This document shows, one piece after another, positions 8,984-17,652 of a stretch of DNA of 34,193 nt. Origin of the DNA: Candidatus Binatia bacterium. GTDB lineage: Bacteria; Desulfobacterota; Binatia; UBA9968; JAJDTQ01. Each line of letters starts with the position of its first letter. Positions within the stretch are counted from its first letter, which is position 1. Location: contig JAJDXX010000183.1 of NCBI GenBank assembly GCA_022823055.1, forward strand, positions 1 to 34,193, read 5' to 3'. The notes under the pieces were generated by a model. It saw only the letters and a program-made list of their open reading frames with translations. It did no database searches and had not been told where the DNA came from. A program made the position numbers and the translations under genes.

Positions 8984-9918
8984 GGACTGCCGAGGTTCAA
9001 CTCCAGTTGTTGTTCGTGCACTGACAGACGGCCCGCGGCGAGTTCGACGTATTCAGGATGCAACTCGATGCCGATATATCGTCGCCCGGTCTTCTGGCAG
9101 ACCAGACCCACGGTACCGGTCCCGAAGAATGGGTCCAGCACGTAGTCCCCGGGACGGCTTCCCGCCATGATGCAGGGTTCGATGAGCTTGGCCGGAAACG
9201 TCGCGAAGTGCGCGTCCTTGGTGGGCTCGGTGTTCACGTCCCACACCGAGCGGCGATTGCGCTTGCGCCCACCGTTGTCGCTCGGCTCCTTGATCGCCTC
9301 GTGGTCGTAGTAGTAGCGCTCGCTTTTGGTGAAAAGGAAGATGTACTCGTGCGCTCGCGTGGGTCGGTCCTTGACGCTTTCGGGCATGGCATTGGGCTTG
9401 TGCCACACGATGTCGCTGCGCAGGTACCAGCCATCCTCTTGGAGCGCTAGCGCCAAGCGCCACGGAACGCCGATCAAATCCTTGGGCTTGAGACCTTCCG
9501 GCGTCTCCGGGCGAACGGACATGGCACGAGCGCGGTTCTTCTTGTCAGGGGCACGCCAAGTCCTGTTCCCGCTCGTGTAGCCGTCACCCACGTTCAACCA
9601 GAAGGTCCCGTCCGGCTTCATGACTCGCTTCACTTCGCGGAAGACAGCGGTGAGACGGTTGATGAACTGGGACAGCGTCGGCTCCAGGCCGATCTGATCT
9701 TCGATTTCGTAATCGCGAAGACCCCAGTACGGCGGCGAGGTCACTACACACTGAACGCATTCGCAGGGTAGGCGCGAGAGGACGTGTTGCGCGTCTCCGT
9801 GGAGGATCATCGACTCGGTGAGTCGGATGTCCGGCGTGTAGCTAGGCAGCTTCTCGCTAACGATGAAGGCCATCTGTCCCCGCGGTCCAAGTGACAAGGT
9901 ACGGCGGCGAATCTCCAT
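8980..9918 (-). CDS. Site-specific DNA methyltransferase (beta class, N4-cytosine/N6-adenine), R-M partner
   Basis: Motif IV TSPPYWGLRDY near the N-terminus and motif I DPFFGTGTVGLVCQKTGRRYIGIEL near the C-terminus (permuted, beta order). Alternative start at internal MAFIV. Confidence 0.93.
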   Translation of the reverse strand: MEIRRRTLSLGPRGQMAFIVSEKLPSYTPDIRLTESMILHGDAQHVLSRLPCECVQCVVTSPPYWGLRDYEIEDQIGLEPTLSQFINRLTAVFREVKRVMKPDGTFWLNVGDGYTSGNRTWRAPDKKNRARAMSVRPETPEGLKPKDLIGVPWRLALALQEDGWYLRSDIVWHKPNAMPESVKDRPTRAHEYIFLFTKSERYYYDHEAIKEPSDNGGRKRNRRSVWDVNTEPTKDAHFATFPAKLIEPCIMAGSRPGDYVLDPFFGTGTVGLVCQKTGRRYIGIELHPEYVELAAGRLSVHEQQLELNLGSP

Positions 9919-9929
9919 TGAAGCTACAG

Positions 9930-9967
9930 GACAGGGCGAGGTTCTTCAATCCCGGTTGAGCCCTGTC
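9930..9967. promoter_or_regulatory. Nested inverted repeat just upstream of the methyltransferase start
   Basis: GACAGGGC (9930-9937) / GCCCTGTC (9960-9967), with inner TCAA-TCCCGG-TTGA (9946-9959). Confidence 0.4.
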
Positions 9968-10111
9968 ACGTTGGCGCTGTGATCGAAGTCTCCGGAAACA
10001 AGGTGAAACCGCCCGTCCTTGTTGCGCACACGCGCCGTATGGCACATTGGCGGCGGAAGAACCGCTGGCGTTCGCGCAGGCTGGCCCGATTGCAAACAAG
10101 GAGACTCGGCC

Positions 10112-10954
10112 ATGATGGTTTGCCCCTACGATGACGAGCGTTTGCTTTTGATCCTTCAGGTGGACCACTCGCGGGTGACCGGATGGTTAGCCTCCCATTG
10201 GGGCAATGACGAGTTCGCGCGGCCCGCGCCCTATGCGGCCATGGTGCTGGCGGCGCAGGAGCACGACACCGGGTGGTGGGATTGGGAGATCAAACCCCAG
10301 CTCAACGAGGAAGGCCGCCCGCCCGACTACATCGGCAGCATCAAGCACCTGGGGCTGGGCGTGTGGCTCGCGTTCTACCGGAACGGCATCACGCGGCTGG
10401 CGGAACAGGACGCCTACGCGGGCTACATCGTCTCGCTGCACGCGGAGGCGCTCCTGACCCAGGGGAAGGGGCTGCTCTCCTACATGCCCGACTACACCGT
10501 GCATGAAGAGGTGCGTGAGTTCCTGGAGGAGCAGGAAGGCTACCGCGCGGGGCTCATGGCGCGGCTGAAGACTTCGCGGGAATACCGGGACTACGTGACG
10601 GACGAGCAGCTTTGGACAAACTTCAAGCTGATGGAGATCTACGACCAGATGGGGCAGTTCGTCTGCAACCGGTATCCGTTCAACGCGACCGACCGCAAGA
10701 ACGGTCCCAGCCCCACGCTGAGCGGCATCGCGGCGCCGGTGAGGCCGGGGTGTGAAGACGCCGTGTTGACGTTTGACATCCGCGACGAACGGAGTGCCGT
10801 GGTCACGCCCTACCCCTTCGATATCGATCCGTTACCGGTGTCATTCCAGGGACGCACGGTCCCGAACCGGCGCTACGAGAGCCAAGCGGAGTTTCTGGCG
10901 GAGTACTACGGCGCCGACCGGTTGCCGATCAGCTACACGCTGTGTTCGAGCTAG
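10112..10954 (+). CDS. DUF3891 family protein
   Basis: Pattern VDHSRVTGWLASHWGNDEFARPAPYAAMVLAAQEHDTGWWDWEIKPQLNEEGRPPDY; ORF ends 10954; starts at tandem ATG 10112/10115. Confidence 0.75.
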   Translation: MMVCPYDDERLLLILQVDHSRVTGWLASHWGNDEFARPAPYAAMVLAAQEHDTGWWDWEIKPQLNEEGRPPDYIGSIKHLGLGVWLAFYRNGITRLAEQDAYAGYIVSLHAEALLTQGKGLLSYMPDYTVHEEVREFLEEQEGYRAGLMARLKTSREYRDYVTDEQLWTNFKLMEIYDQMGQFVCNRYPFNATDRKNGPSPTLSGIAAPVRPGCEDAVLTFDIRDERSAVVTPYPFDIDPLPVSFQGRTVPNRRYESQAEFLAEYYGADRLPISYTLCSS

Positions 10955-10971
10955 CACCCCGCCGCCCCTGG

Positions 10972-10991
10972 ATTCCCGCTTTCGCGGGAAT
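10972..10991. repeat. dRS3-like palindromic repeat ATTCCC-GCTTTCGC-GGGAAT
   Basis: CCTGGATTCCCGCTTTCGCGGGAATGAC directly after the 10954 stop; nearly identical to the arms of the 4486-4586 element. Confidence 0.85.
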
Positions 10992-11098
10992 GACTCATTG
11001 GGGGTGTAGCAGGATTCCGTAACTACCAGAAATCACTGAACAAGATTTTATTTTCATATCAATGACAGTTCTTTTGCGCTTCGAAAGGAGACTCGACC

Positions 11099-11431
11099 AT
11101 GTGGTACCTCGTGCTCTCTCGTTCCCTTCCCGAGAAGGAGGAACTCAAGCAACGCAACTACGATGATCACCGCGACTGGCTGGAGCAGCAGCATCGCGCA
11201 GGCCGCCTGCTGTTCTCGGGGCCGACGTCCGACCGGGCATACGGAATCTACGTCATGCTGGCGTCAAGCCTGAGCGAAGCCGAGGCCCTAGCGGGCGAGG
11301 ATCCTCACCACGCCCGCGGAATCCGGACCATGGAAGTCCTGGAATGGGCCCCGCACCGGGCATTCCGCATGGACGGCACCACCATCGCCGACGTGGAGGC
11401 CATGGCGACCGGGAACGGACCGGCCTTATAA
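11099..11431 (+). CDS. YciI-like (YCII domain) protein
   Basis: MWYLVLSRSLPEKEELKQRNYDDHRDWLEQQHRAGRLLFSGPTSD...GIYVMLASSLSEAEALAGEDPHHARGIRTMEVLEW; SD AAGGAG upstream. Confidence 0.82.
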   Translation: MWYLVLSRSLPEKEELKQRNYDDHRDWLEQQHRAGRLLFSGPTSDRAYGIYVMLASSLSEAEALAGEDPHHARGIRTMEVLEWAPHRAFRMDGTTIADVEAMATGNGPAL

Positions 11432-11452
11432 GCTCATATGTGACGCACGCCA

Positions 11453-12154
11453 CTAACGCCGGCCGCGACGGTCGGCCCGGTCGTGGCGATGATGCCGGTC
11501 ACGCCGATCAGCGCGGTCGTGCCGGCGGAGCCGGTCATGCCGGTGAGGCCGGTCATGCCGGTGCAGCCGGTCGTGCCGCTCAGCACGACCATGACGGTGG
11601 AGGCGGTCGTGCCGGTGCGGCCGGCCGCGGCGGTGCAGCCTGTCATGACGACCCGACCGGTCATGACGATGGTACCGGCGCGGCCGTTCGTGACCGATCC
11701 CGTAGAACAGGATGATGGACGCCGCCCGGTAGTAGGGATACGGGCGTGGACGGGGGTATTGGTGGCGGTGATCCTTGTAAACGCGGGCATGGACCGGCTT
11801 GGGCGCGACGGGTTGGAGCCAGACTCCGGCCGCCGTGCGGCAGCGCGTGCTCCAGACCTGGGCCTGTCGGTTGTCGATGATGACCGCGCGTTCGAACTTT
11901 CGGCAGTCCTGGCCCGCCGCATTGCGGTAGGTCAGCGTCGGGGTGACCGTGCCCCAATGGCCAGTCTCGGCGTTCTCCCAGATTTCGGCCTCCCCGGTCC
12001 TGTTGAACTCGAGCGCGTTCTGAAGCGCCTGCTCCTGATGACGTCGATCGGCATCGGACAGCAGCGCATCCGGCGACGGCGCGCCCGCCCACGCCGCGCT
12101 CATCAAGAGCGCGAGCGCAACCGGAACCGCAAACGCGGTGACAAGACGTTTCAT
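11453..12154 (-). CDS. RT0821/Lpp0805-type surface-antigen-like protein with His/Arg/Asp-rich repeat tail
   Basis: Signal peptide MKRLVTAFAVPVALALLMSAAWAGA; LSDADRRHQEQALQNALEFNRTGEAEIWENAETGHWGTVTPTLTYRNAAGQDCRKFE...; C-terminus of HRHDR-type hexads. Confidence 0.65.
   Translation of the reverse strand: MKRLVTAFAVPVALALLMSAAWAGAPSPDALLSDADRRHQEQALQNALEFNRTGEAEIWENAETGHWGTVTPTLTYRNAAGQDCRKFERAVIIDNRQAQVWSTRCRTAAGVWLQPVAPKPVHARVYKDHRHQYPRPRPYPYYRAASIILFYGIGHERPRRYHRHDRSGRHDRLHRRGRPHRHDRLHRHGRAERHDRLHRHDRPHRHDRLRRHDRADRRDRHHRHDRADRRGRR
11483..11680. repeat. Degenerate about 18-bp tandem repeat (CCGGTCATGCCGGTGnGG-like)
   Basis: Repeated ccggtcatgccggtgaggccggtcatgccggtgcagccggtcgtgccg...; encodes R-x-H-R-H-D hexads on the minus strand. 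Confidence 0.75.
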
Positions 12155-12265
12155 GAGACCACCCCCATGCCGTGAGTCTGCCGTGGCTGCCTGCAAACCG
12201 TCTTCAATTATACGCCCCGGAGTGCCGCCCCACAAACCACCGGCACGAATTTCTCGGACAAGCCA

Positions 12266-12514
12266 CTAGCGTCCCTCACGCTCCATCGCCGCCAACCGTT
12301 CCCGTGCCTTGGCCGCGAACGGGCTGTCGGGATGGTCGCGCAGGATGCGGTTGTAGAGCTTGCGCGCGTGCTCCTTGTTGTTCTGCACCTCCTCGAACCT
12401 CGCGGTCTCGAACATCTCCTCCGCCCCGTCGCCGCAGCCCGCCAGGGGCATCGCCAGAATCAACACCAGCAGCACGCGAACACAGGTCATGCGCATCGAT
12501 TCAAACGTCGTCAT
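12266..12514 (-). CDS. Small lipoprotein with TPR-like helix pair
   Basis: Lipobox LAMPLAGC; FEEVQNNKEHARKLYNRILRDHPDSPFAAKARERLAAM. Start could be 12496 or 12490. Confidence 0.65.
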   Translation of the reverse strand: MTTFESMRMTCVRVLLVLILAMPLAGCGDGAEEMFETARFEEVQNNKEHARKLYNRILRDHPDSPFAAKARERLAAMEREGR

Positions 12515-12633
12515 CGTATTTCACCCCGTGTGTGTCACCCGATTCCCAATTTGACAGGAACCTGCGACTGTGGCGAACTGAACGCCGTATCGTTATCCAT
12601 CGGAACCCCGCGCTGAGCCCGGAGGGAAAGACC

Positions 12634-13707
12634 ATGCCGATCATCGACGCAGACGCCCACGTCGTGGAAATCGACGAAACCTGGGAATACCTCGGACCCT
12701 CCGAGCGGGAGTACAAGCCCGGCGTGGTCTACGAGAGGCTGGAGACCGGCGAGACCCTCAAGTCCTGGGTCATCGGCGGCAACAAGGTGGGGACGCCGTG
12801 GCCCGGCGGCGGCGCCCGCAGCGACGCCATCACCGGCACCTTCATCGGCAACGTGCCGCTGGACCTCAAGGCCAAGTACATGCTCGACGTGGATGCACGA
12901 ATCGCGCACATGGACGAGCTCGGCACCGACATACAGGTGCTGTTCCCGACCCTGTGGGTGCACCCGCTCACGGACCGACCGGCAGTGGAGAACGCGCTGT
13001 GCTGGAGCTACAACCGCTGGATGGCCGACATCCATTCACGCGGCCGCGGCCGGTTCCGCTGGGCCTGCGTGGCGTCGCTGAGCGACATCCCGGAGGCGCG
13101 CCGGCAGATGCGTTTCGCCCGGGACCATGGCGCGGTGGCGGTGAACATCTCCGGGCTCGACTACCGCAACCGGCTCATCAACGACCCCGACTTCTTCCCG
13201 CTCTACGACGAAGCCAGCGACCTCGACATGCCCGTGTGCATCCACTCGGGCACCAACAGCCCGGACATGGACCGTGTATGGGGAAGGCCCCTGTGCGGCT
13301 ACCAGCGCAACAAGTTCGTGGGACTCGGCGCGTTCCACCTGCTGATCATGTCGAGCCTGCCCGACCGCTTCCCCAAGCTGCGCTGGGGCATCATCGAGTT
13401 GAGCGCCGGCTGGCTGCCCTACCTCATCAACGACCTCCGGCGCCGGGTGGAACGGCGCGGCGGCAAGCTCAAGGAGCGCATCCTCGCCGACAACAACATC
13501 TGGGTCGCCGCCCAGATGAACGACGACCTGGAGCACGTCATCAAGTACGTGGACGACAATCGCCTGGTGATGGGCACCGACTACGGCCACGCCGACTCCT
13601 CCACCGAGATCCATGCGCTGCGGTTGCTGCAGCAGCACGAGTTCCTCTCCCAGGAGAGCGTCTCTCGCATTCTTTACGACAACCCGGTGGAGCTGTACGC
13701 GCTGTAG
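12634..13707 (+). CDS. Amidohydrolase family 2 (metal-dependent TIM-barrel hydrolase)
   Basis: MPIIDADAHVVEIDETWEYL...; ...CIHSGTNSP..., LRWGIIELSAGWLPYLI, LVMGTDYGHADS; ATG 12634. Confidence 0.9.
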   Translation: MPIIDADAHVVEIDETWEYLGPSEREYKPGVVYERLETGETLKSWVIGGNKVGTPWPGGGARSDAITGTFIGNVPLDLKAKYMLDVDARIAHMDELGTDIQVLFPTLWVHPLTDRPAVENALCWSYNRWMADIHSRGRGRFRWACVASLSDIPEARRQMRFARDHGAVAVNISGLDYRNRLINDPDFFPLYDEASDLDMPVCIHSGTNSPDMDRVWGRPLCGYQRNKFVGLGAFHLLIMSSLPDRFPKLRWGIIELSAGWLPYLINDLRRRVERRGGKLKERILADNNIWVAAQMNDDLEHVIKYVDDNRLVMGTDYGHADSSTEIHALRLLQQHEFLSQESVSRILYDNPVELYAL

Positions 13708-13721
13708 GAGGAGTTCACAAC

Positions 13722-13831
13722 GTGGCCGACATCCCCGAGCCGGATCCCGTCAAGTACGAGAGGTTCCTGCACCGCCTCCTGAGCTCGACGACGAGAACGC
13801 GCCGGTGCGGGACTTCGGGCTGGAATCGTAG
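13722..13831 (+). pseudogene. Probable frameshifted small ORF (VADIPEPDPVKYERFLHRLL / ELDDENAPVRDFGLES*)
   Basis: SD GAGGAG before GTG 13722; coding-like sequence switches frame around cctcctgagctcgac, and the second frame stops at 13831. Confidence 0.4.
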
Positions 13832-13879
13832 GCGATTCCACGGTGCGCCCATGGACGCATCGTACGGCGGCGCTCCGTT

Positions 13880-14686
13880 TTACTCCTGCAGGAAGTCGAT
13901 CGACTTGCGGTCGTAGACCTCGCCGGCGTCCCACATGAGCATGTGGCAGGCCTTGTCGATGATCTCGAGCCGCAGGTCGGGCATCAACTCCTTGAGCTTG
14001 GCGCATTTCTCGGCCGCCTGGTTGCGGTCCTGCTTGCCGTAGAGCAGCAGCATGGGCGGCTTCACTTCCATCAGCCGTTCCCACAGACGCGGGCCTTCCC
14101 GCTTGGGCTCCACCACCCGCTGCCGTTCCAGGAACGTTTCGAGGTTTCGGCCCACGCTCATGCTGTGGCGCTTCTCCAGCACCTCGGGGGTGATGAGGTC
14201 CTTGTGGTAGAGGTTCGATTCCAGGAGCTTCCTGGAATCCTCCAGCGTTGGAGGTGCGTCCGTGGACTCACTGCTGGAGTGGGCCGGTGGCGCGAAGCCC
14301 GGGAGACCCTGCAGCAGGCTGCCGCTGCAGATCACCAGCACCTTGGCCACCCGATCCGGGTGGTCCAGCGCAGTCTCGACCACGATGCCGCCGGCCTGAG
14401 AGTGCCCGACCAGCGCGGCCTCGTCGGCATCGATAGCGCTCATGAATTGCGGCAGGAACCGGGTCCGGTAGGCCAGGGTGTAGTCCTCCGCCGCGTCGGA
14501 CAGCCCGAACCCCGGCTGGTCGTATGCCACCGCCCGGAACCCGGCATCCGCCAGCGGGCCGAGGTGCCGCTCGAACACGTCCGCGGACGAGCCCAGTGAG
14601 GCGCCGTGCAGCATGATCACCGGCGTCCCTTTCCCCTCCTCCAGGTAACGAATCTTGAGACCGTCTACAGTGACTTCGCGCTCCAT
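13880..14686 (-). CDS. Alpha/beta hydrolase
   Basis: VIMLHGASLGSS oxyanion region, nucleophile elbow GHSQAGG, AYDQPGFGLSD, C-terminal CHMLMWDAG. Confidence 0.92.
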   Translation of the reverse strand: MEREVTVDGLKIRYLEEGKGTPVIMLHGASLGSSADVFERHLGPLADAGFRAVAYDQPGFGLSDAAEDYTLAYRTRFLPQFMSAIDADEAALVGHSQAGGIVVETALDHPDRVAKVLVICSGSLLQGLPGFAPPAHSSSESTDAPPTLEDSRKLLESNLYHKDLITPEVLEKRHSMSVGRNLETFLERQRVVEPKREGPRLWERLMEVKPPMLLLYGKQDRNQAAEKCAKLKELMPDLRLEIIDKACHMLMWDAGEVYDRKSIDFLQE

Positions 14687-14843
14687 TTACCTATCCTCCA
14701 TTGACGACGCACTATAATGCAGTGGCCTGTACCATACTTGAGATGGTACAGGCCACCCGTCTACGATGCGCCCAGGGTCTCTACCAGCGATACCAGCGCG
14801 CCTGTCCGCCCAGCATGGTCGCTCGCCCCTCGGTCCGTAGCCG

Positions 14844-15386
14844 CTACAGCTCTCTCCACACTTCCTCGGATGGCAGGAGCGCATCACACATACCGGTATC
14901 CAGCCCGAAGGCCCGGCCCATGGCGGACAGCACGAGATCAGCGACCACGCGTTCCTCGCCTGCGCGGTCCCGTGCGTTCTTCTTCAGGGTGACGGAACGG
15001 ACCTCCACAGGCCCGCCGCGACACACCGCCACGTGTGCCCGGTGCTCGCCCTTCCGGGGGCGGTCCGTCACCAGCGCCGCGGTGCAGGCGATTCCCAGCA
15101 CCGGCACATCGCCGTCCGGCCCGAGCGCAAGCGCCCGCTCGTAGGCCTTCCGCGCCAACGCTGCCGCGGTCTCCGCCGACACTGCCTGCTCCGGCTCGTG
15201 GCCCAGGAACTCGTGCATCGAACGGTCGCTGTAGGGCACCAGGGCTTCCAGCACGGTGCGGGACGCTCCCGGCACGACGAAAAGGTCCGCCAACGCCTGC
15301 GAGCCGCCTCCGGTGACCACCACGACGGCCATGGACGGGCTCCGGTGAATGGCGGCGATGAAATCGGTGTGGGATGGGGTTGCCAT
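14844..15386 (-). CDS. CinA C-terminal-like (nicotinamide-nucleotide amidase-like) family protein
   Basis: VVVVTGGGSQALADLFVVPGASRTVLEALVPYSDRSMHEFLG ... GIACTAALVTDRPRKGEHRAHVAV. Confidence 0.55.
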   Translation of the reverse strand: MATPSHTDFIAAIHRSPSMAVVVVTGGGSQALADLFVVPGASRTVLEALVPYSDRSMHEFLGHEPEQAVSAETAAALARKAYERALALGPDGDVPVLGIACTAALVTDRPRKGEHRAHVAVCRGGPVEVRSVTLKKNARDRAGEERVVADLVLSAMGRAFGLDTGMCDALLPSEEVWREL

Positions 15387-15406
15387 GCCGATCCGGGAAA
15401 ATCCGC

Positions 15407-16573
15407 TCAGATCACGCCGCGCTCGCGCAGTTCTCGGATCGCGGCGCCGTCGTAACCCAGCCCTTGCAGCACCTCGTCGGTGTTCTCACCCACCAGCGGC
15501 GCCGGGCGCACGAAGCGCGGGGGCGTGTCCGACAGGTTCACGCTGCTGCCGATGAGCCGGGTGGTGCCGCGCTCGGGGTGTTCGATTTCCCGCGGCATCC
15601 CCAAGTGCCTGACCTGCGGGTCTTCGAAGACCTCCTCCGCGGCGTAGATGGGTGCATGGCTCAGATCCTCCTTGCCCAAACGCTCCAACCAAGCGGACCG
15701 CGGGGCGCCGCCGAAGACCTCGCGCAGGATGGCCATCAGGTCGTCGTGATGGGCGGCGCGATGCTCGTAGCTCGCAAAGCGCGGGTCGTCGAGAAGGTCG
15801 GGACGCTGGATGACGCGGATCAACGCCTCCCACGACTGCCGGTGGGTGGCCAGGTGCACCAGCAGCGGCCGTCCGTCGCCGGCCGGAACACAGAACAGCC
15901 GTCCCCGCTGGAAGTTCTTCGGCGTGACCGCGGCGCCGCCGTTCAGGAACTCGGCGAAGTGCGACTCGACGAAGCCCATGCTCGCCTGCAAGAGCGAGAC
16001 GTCCACGAACTGACCGGTGCCGGTGCGGTTCCGCGCCGCCAGCGCGGCCAGGATGCCGTAGGCGGCGAAGACGCCGGCGGCGTGGGCGGTAATGGAAAAG
16101 CCGCCCATCCGAGGGTCGCTCGGGTCGGTGAGGAGGCTCAGCATGCCGCTGACCGCCTGACCCACCGACTCGAAGCCGGGCCGGCTCTCGTACGGACCGT
16201 CCTGGCCGAAGGCCGTGACCGAGCAGTGGATGAGCGCGGGATTGCGCCGGCGCAACGCTTCATGGTCGAGCCCCAGCGCCTTGCGCGTCGCCGGCCGGAA
16301 GCTCTCGATGAGGATGTCCGCCGTTTCCAGCATCCGGCGCAGGATGTCCCGGGCCTCGGCCTCGCGCAGGTTGAGCGTCACGCTCTTCTTGTTCCGGTTG
16401 AGCACTCGGAAGACCGGGCCGTAGCCCTCCCGCCCCCGGGCCGGATCACCCTTGCCCGGAAGCTCCACCTTGATGACGTCGCAACCCAGGTCGCCCAGGA
16501 GACTCCCGGCGTACGGGCCGGCCACGTGTCCGCTGGCATCGATGGCAATCGTGCCGTCCAAGGCTCCCGTCAT
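15407..16573 (-). CDS. CaiB/BaiF family CoA-transferase
   Basis: IAIDASGHVAGPYAGSLLGDLGCDVIKVELPGKGDPAR; KKSVTLNLREAEARDILRRML; TGTGQFVDVSLLQ (catalytic Asp); ATG 16573. Confidence 0.95.
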   Translation of the reverse strand: MTGALDGTIAIDASGHVAGPYAGSLLGDLGCDVIKVELPGKGDPARGREGYGPVFRVLNRNKKSVTLNLREAEARDILRRMLETADILIESFRPATRKALGLDHEALRRRNPALIHCSVTAFGQDGPYESRPGFESVGQAVSGMLSLLTDPSDPRMGGFSITAHAAGVFAAYGILAALAARNRTGTGQFVDVSLLQASMGFVESHFAEFLNGGAAVTPKNFQRGRLFCVPAGDGRPLLVHLATHRQSWEALIRVIQRPDLLDDPRFASYEHRAAHHDDLMAILREVFGGAPRSAWLERLGKEDLSHAPIYAAEEVFEDPQVRHLGMPREIEHPERGTTRLIGSSVNLSDTPPRFVRPAPLVGENTDEVLQGLGYDGAAIRELRERGVI

Positions 16574-16623
16574 GCATTGTCCTCCCCGGCCCGTATTCGT
16601 CATCCTCGCTCCGCCTCCCCGCG

Positions 16624-16839
16624 TCAGAAAGGCTTGTTGAAGAAGGATTTCCCTTCCCGCACCCGGAAGATGCCGACGAAGCCCAGGAGGCCGCCGAGGA
16701 AGGCCCCCAGAAAAACCACCGTAGCCACGAAATCGGTGGTGGAACCCGGCGCCAACACCGCATAGACCACCTGCCGGGCCACCAATCCGACCACCAACGC
16801 CACCACCATACCGATGGCGGTGAGGGTCCTGTACCTCAT
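16624..16839 (-). CDS. Small two-TM membrane protein, hypothetical
   Basis: MRYRTLTAIGMVVALVVGLVARQVVYAVLAPGSTTDFVATVVFLGAFLGGLLGFVGIFRVREGKSFFNKPF; ATG 16839. Confidence 0.6.
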   Translation of the reverse strand: MRYRTLTAIGMVVALVVGLVARQVVYAVLAPGSTTDFVATVVFLGAFLGGLLGFVGIFRVREGKSFFNKPF

Positions 16840-16959
16840 TGATGCCGATCCTCCAGAGCTTCTCCAACGCTGTCCAAGGCAACAATGTTGACAGCGGTTG
16901 CAGGATTGCATACTGTCCTTGACCGTTGCAAGAAACGACATGATGGAGGACAGACCGGC

Positions 16960-17568
16960 ATGGACAACGAAGAGCCCAACGCGCTGGAGCGGTTCATCGA
17001 GAAGACTCGCTCGCTGTTCGCCGCGGAGCCTGACCTGGAGAAACGCTGGACCGCGCTGACGCCGGTCCTGGCGGAGCTGCTCGCCGATCCCGAGGTGCTG
17101 GAGGCCTCCAAGTCGTGGCCCGACTGCGTGCCGCGGGACGGACGCGCCGAGAATCTGCTGTTCTACGAGGACCCCGACTACGGCTTCGCCATCAACGGCC
17201 TGACCAAGGGTAACGCCCGGCAGGGCGGCCGCGCGCGCATCCACGACCACGCCCACATTTATACCCTCTACGGCGTGCTGGACGGTCACGAACGCATCGA
17301 GCGCTACGACCGGCTCGACGACCGTTCCAAGCCCGACTACGCGGAGATACGGCTGGCCAGCGACAAGCACGTGGGTCCGGGCGAGATCGATCTGGTGCGG
17401 CCCTACGAGGTGCACACGGAGACCACCGTGGGCGAGAGGACCGTGGCCTTGATCATCCGCAGCCAGAAGGGTGGCAGCTTCAACCAGGGCCGGTACAAGC
17501 CCGAGACCAACGAGTACTACGAGAGTCTCGGGCCGCGCCAGACGCCGGTGGAGATGCTGCCCCTGTAA
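16960..17568 (+). CDS. Cupin-fold / cysteine-dioxygenase-like protein
   Basis: Metal-ligand-like IHDHAHIYTLYGVLDGHE and YEVHTE; ATG 16960. Confidence 0.7.
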   Translation: MDNEEPNALERFIEKTRSLFAAEPDLEKRWTALTPVLAELLADPEVLEASKSWPDCVPRDGRAENLLFYEDPDYGFAINGLTKGNARQGGRARIHDHAHIYTLYGVLDGHERIERYDRLDDRSKPDYAEIRLASDKHVGPGEIDLVRPYEVHTETTVGERTVALIIRSQKGGSFNQGRYKPETNEYYESLGPRQTPVEMLPL

Positions 17569-17652
17569 CGACTTCCCGCAACTCGCCCGGGAATGATGGC
17601 ATCCCACCCCCGACGGGACCCGGATGCCCTTGCCCCCGGGTGTCCCCGCGAC

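Noticed and set aside
11483-11680. Tandem repeats considered as a CRISPR array
   Set aside because: Units are about 18 bp, contiguous, degenerate and without unique spacers; coding repeats fit better.
11483-12175. Plus-strand 230-aa ORF with VMPVRPVMPVQPVVP repeats
   Set aside because: Antisense of the RT0821-like gene, which has a signal peptide and family-like core; repeats are a by-product of the 18-bp DNA repeat.
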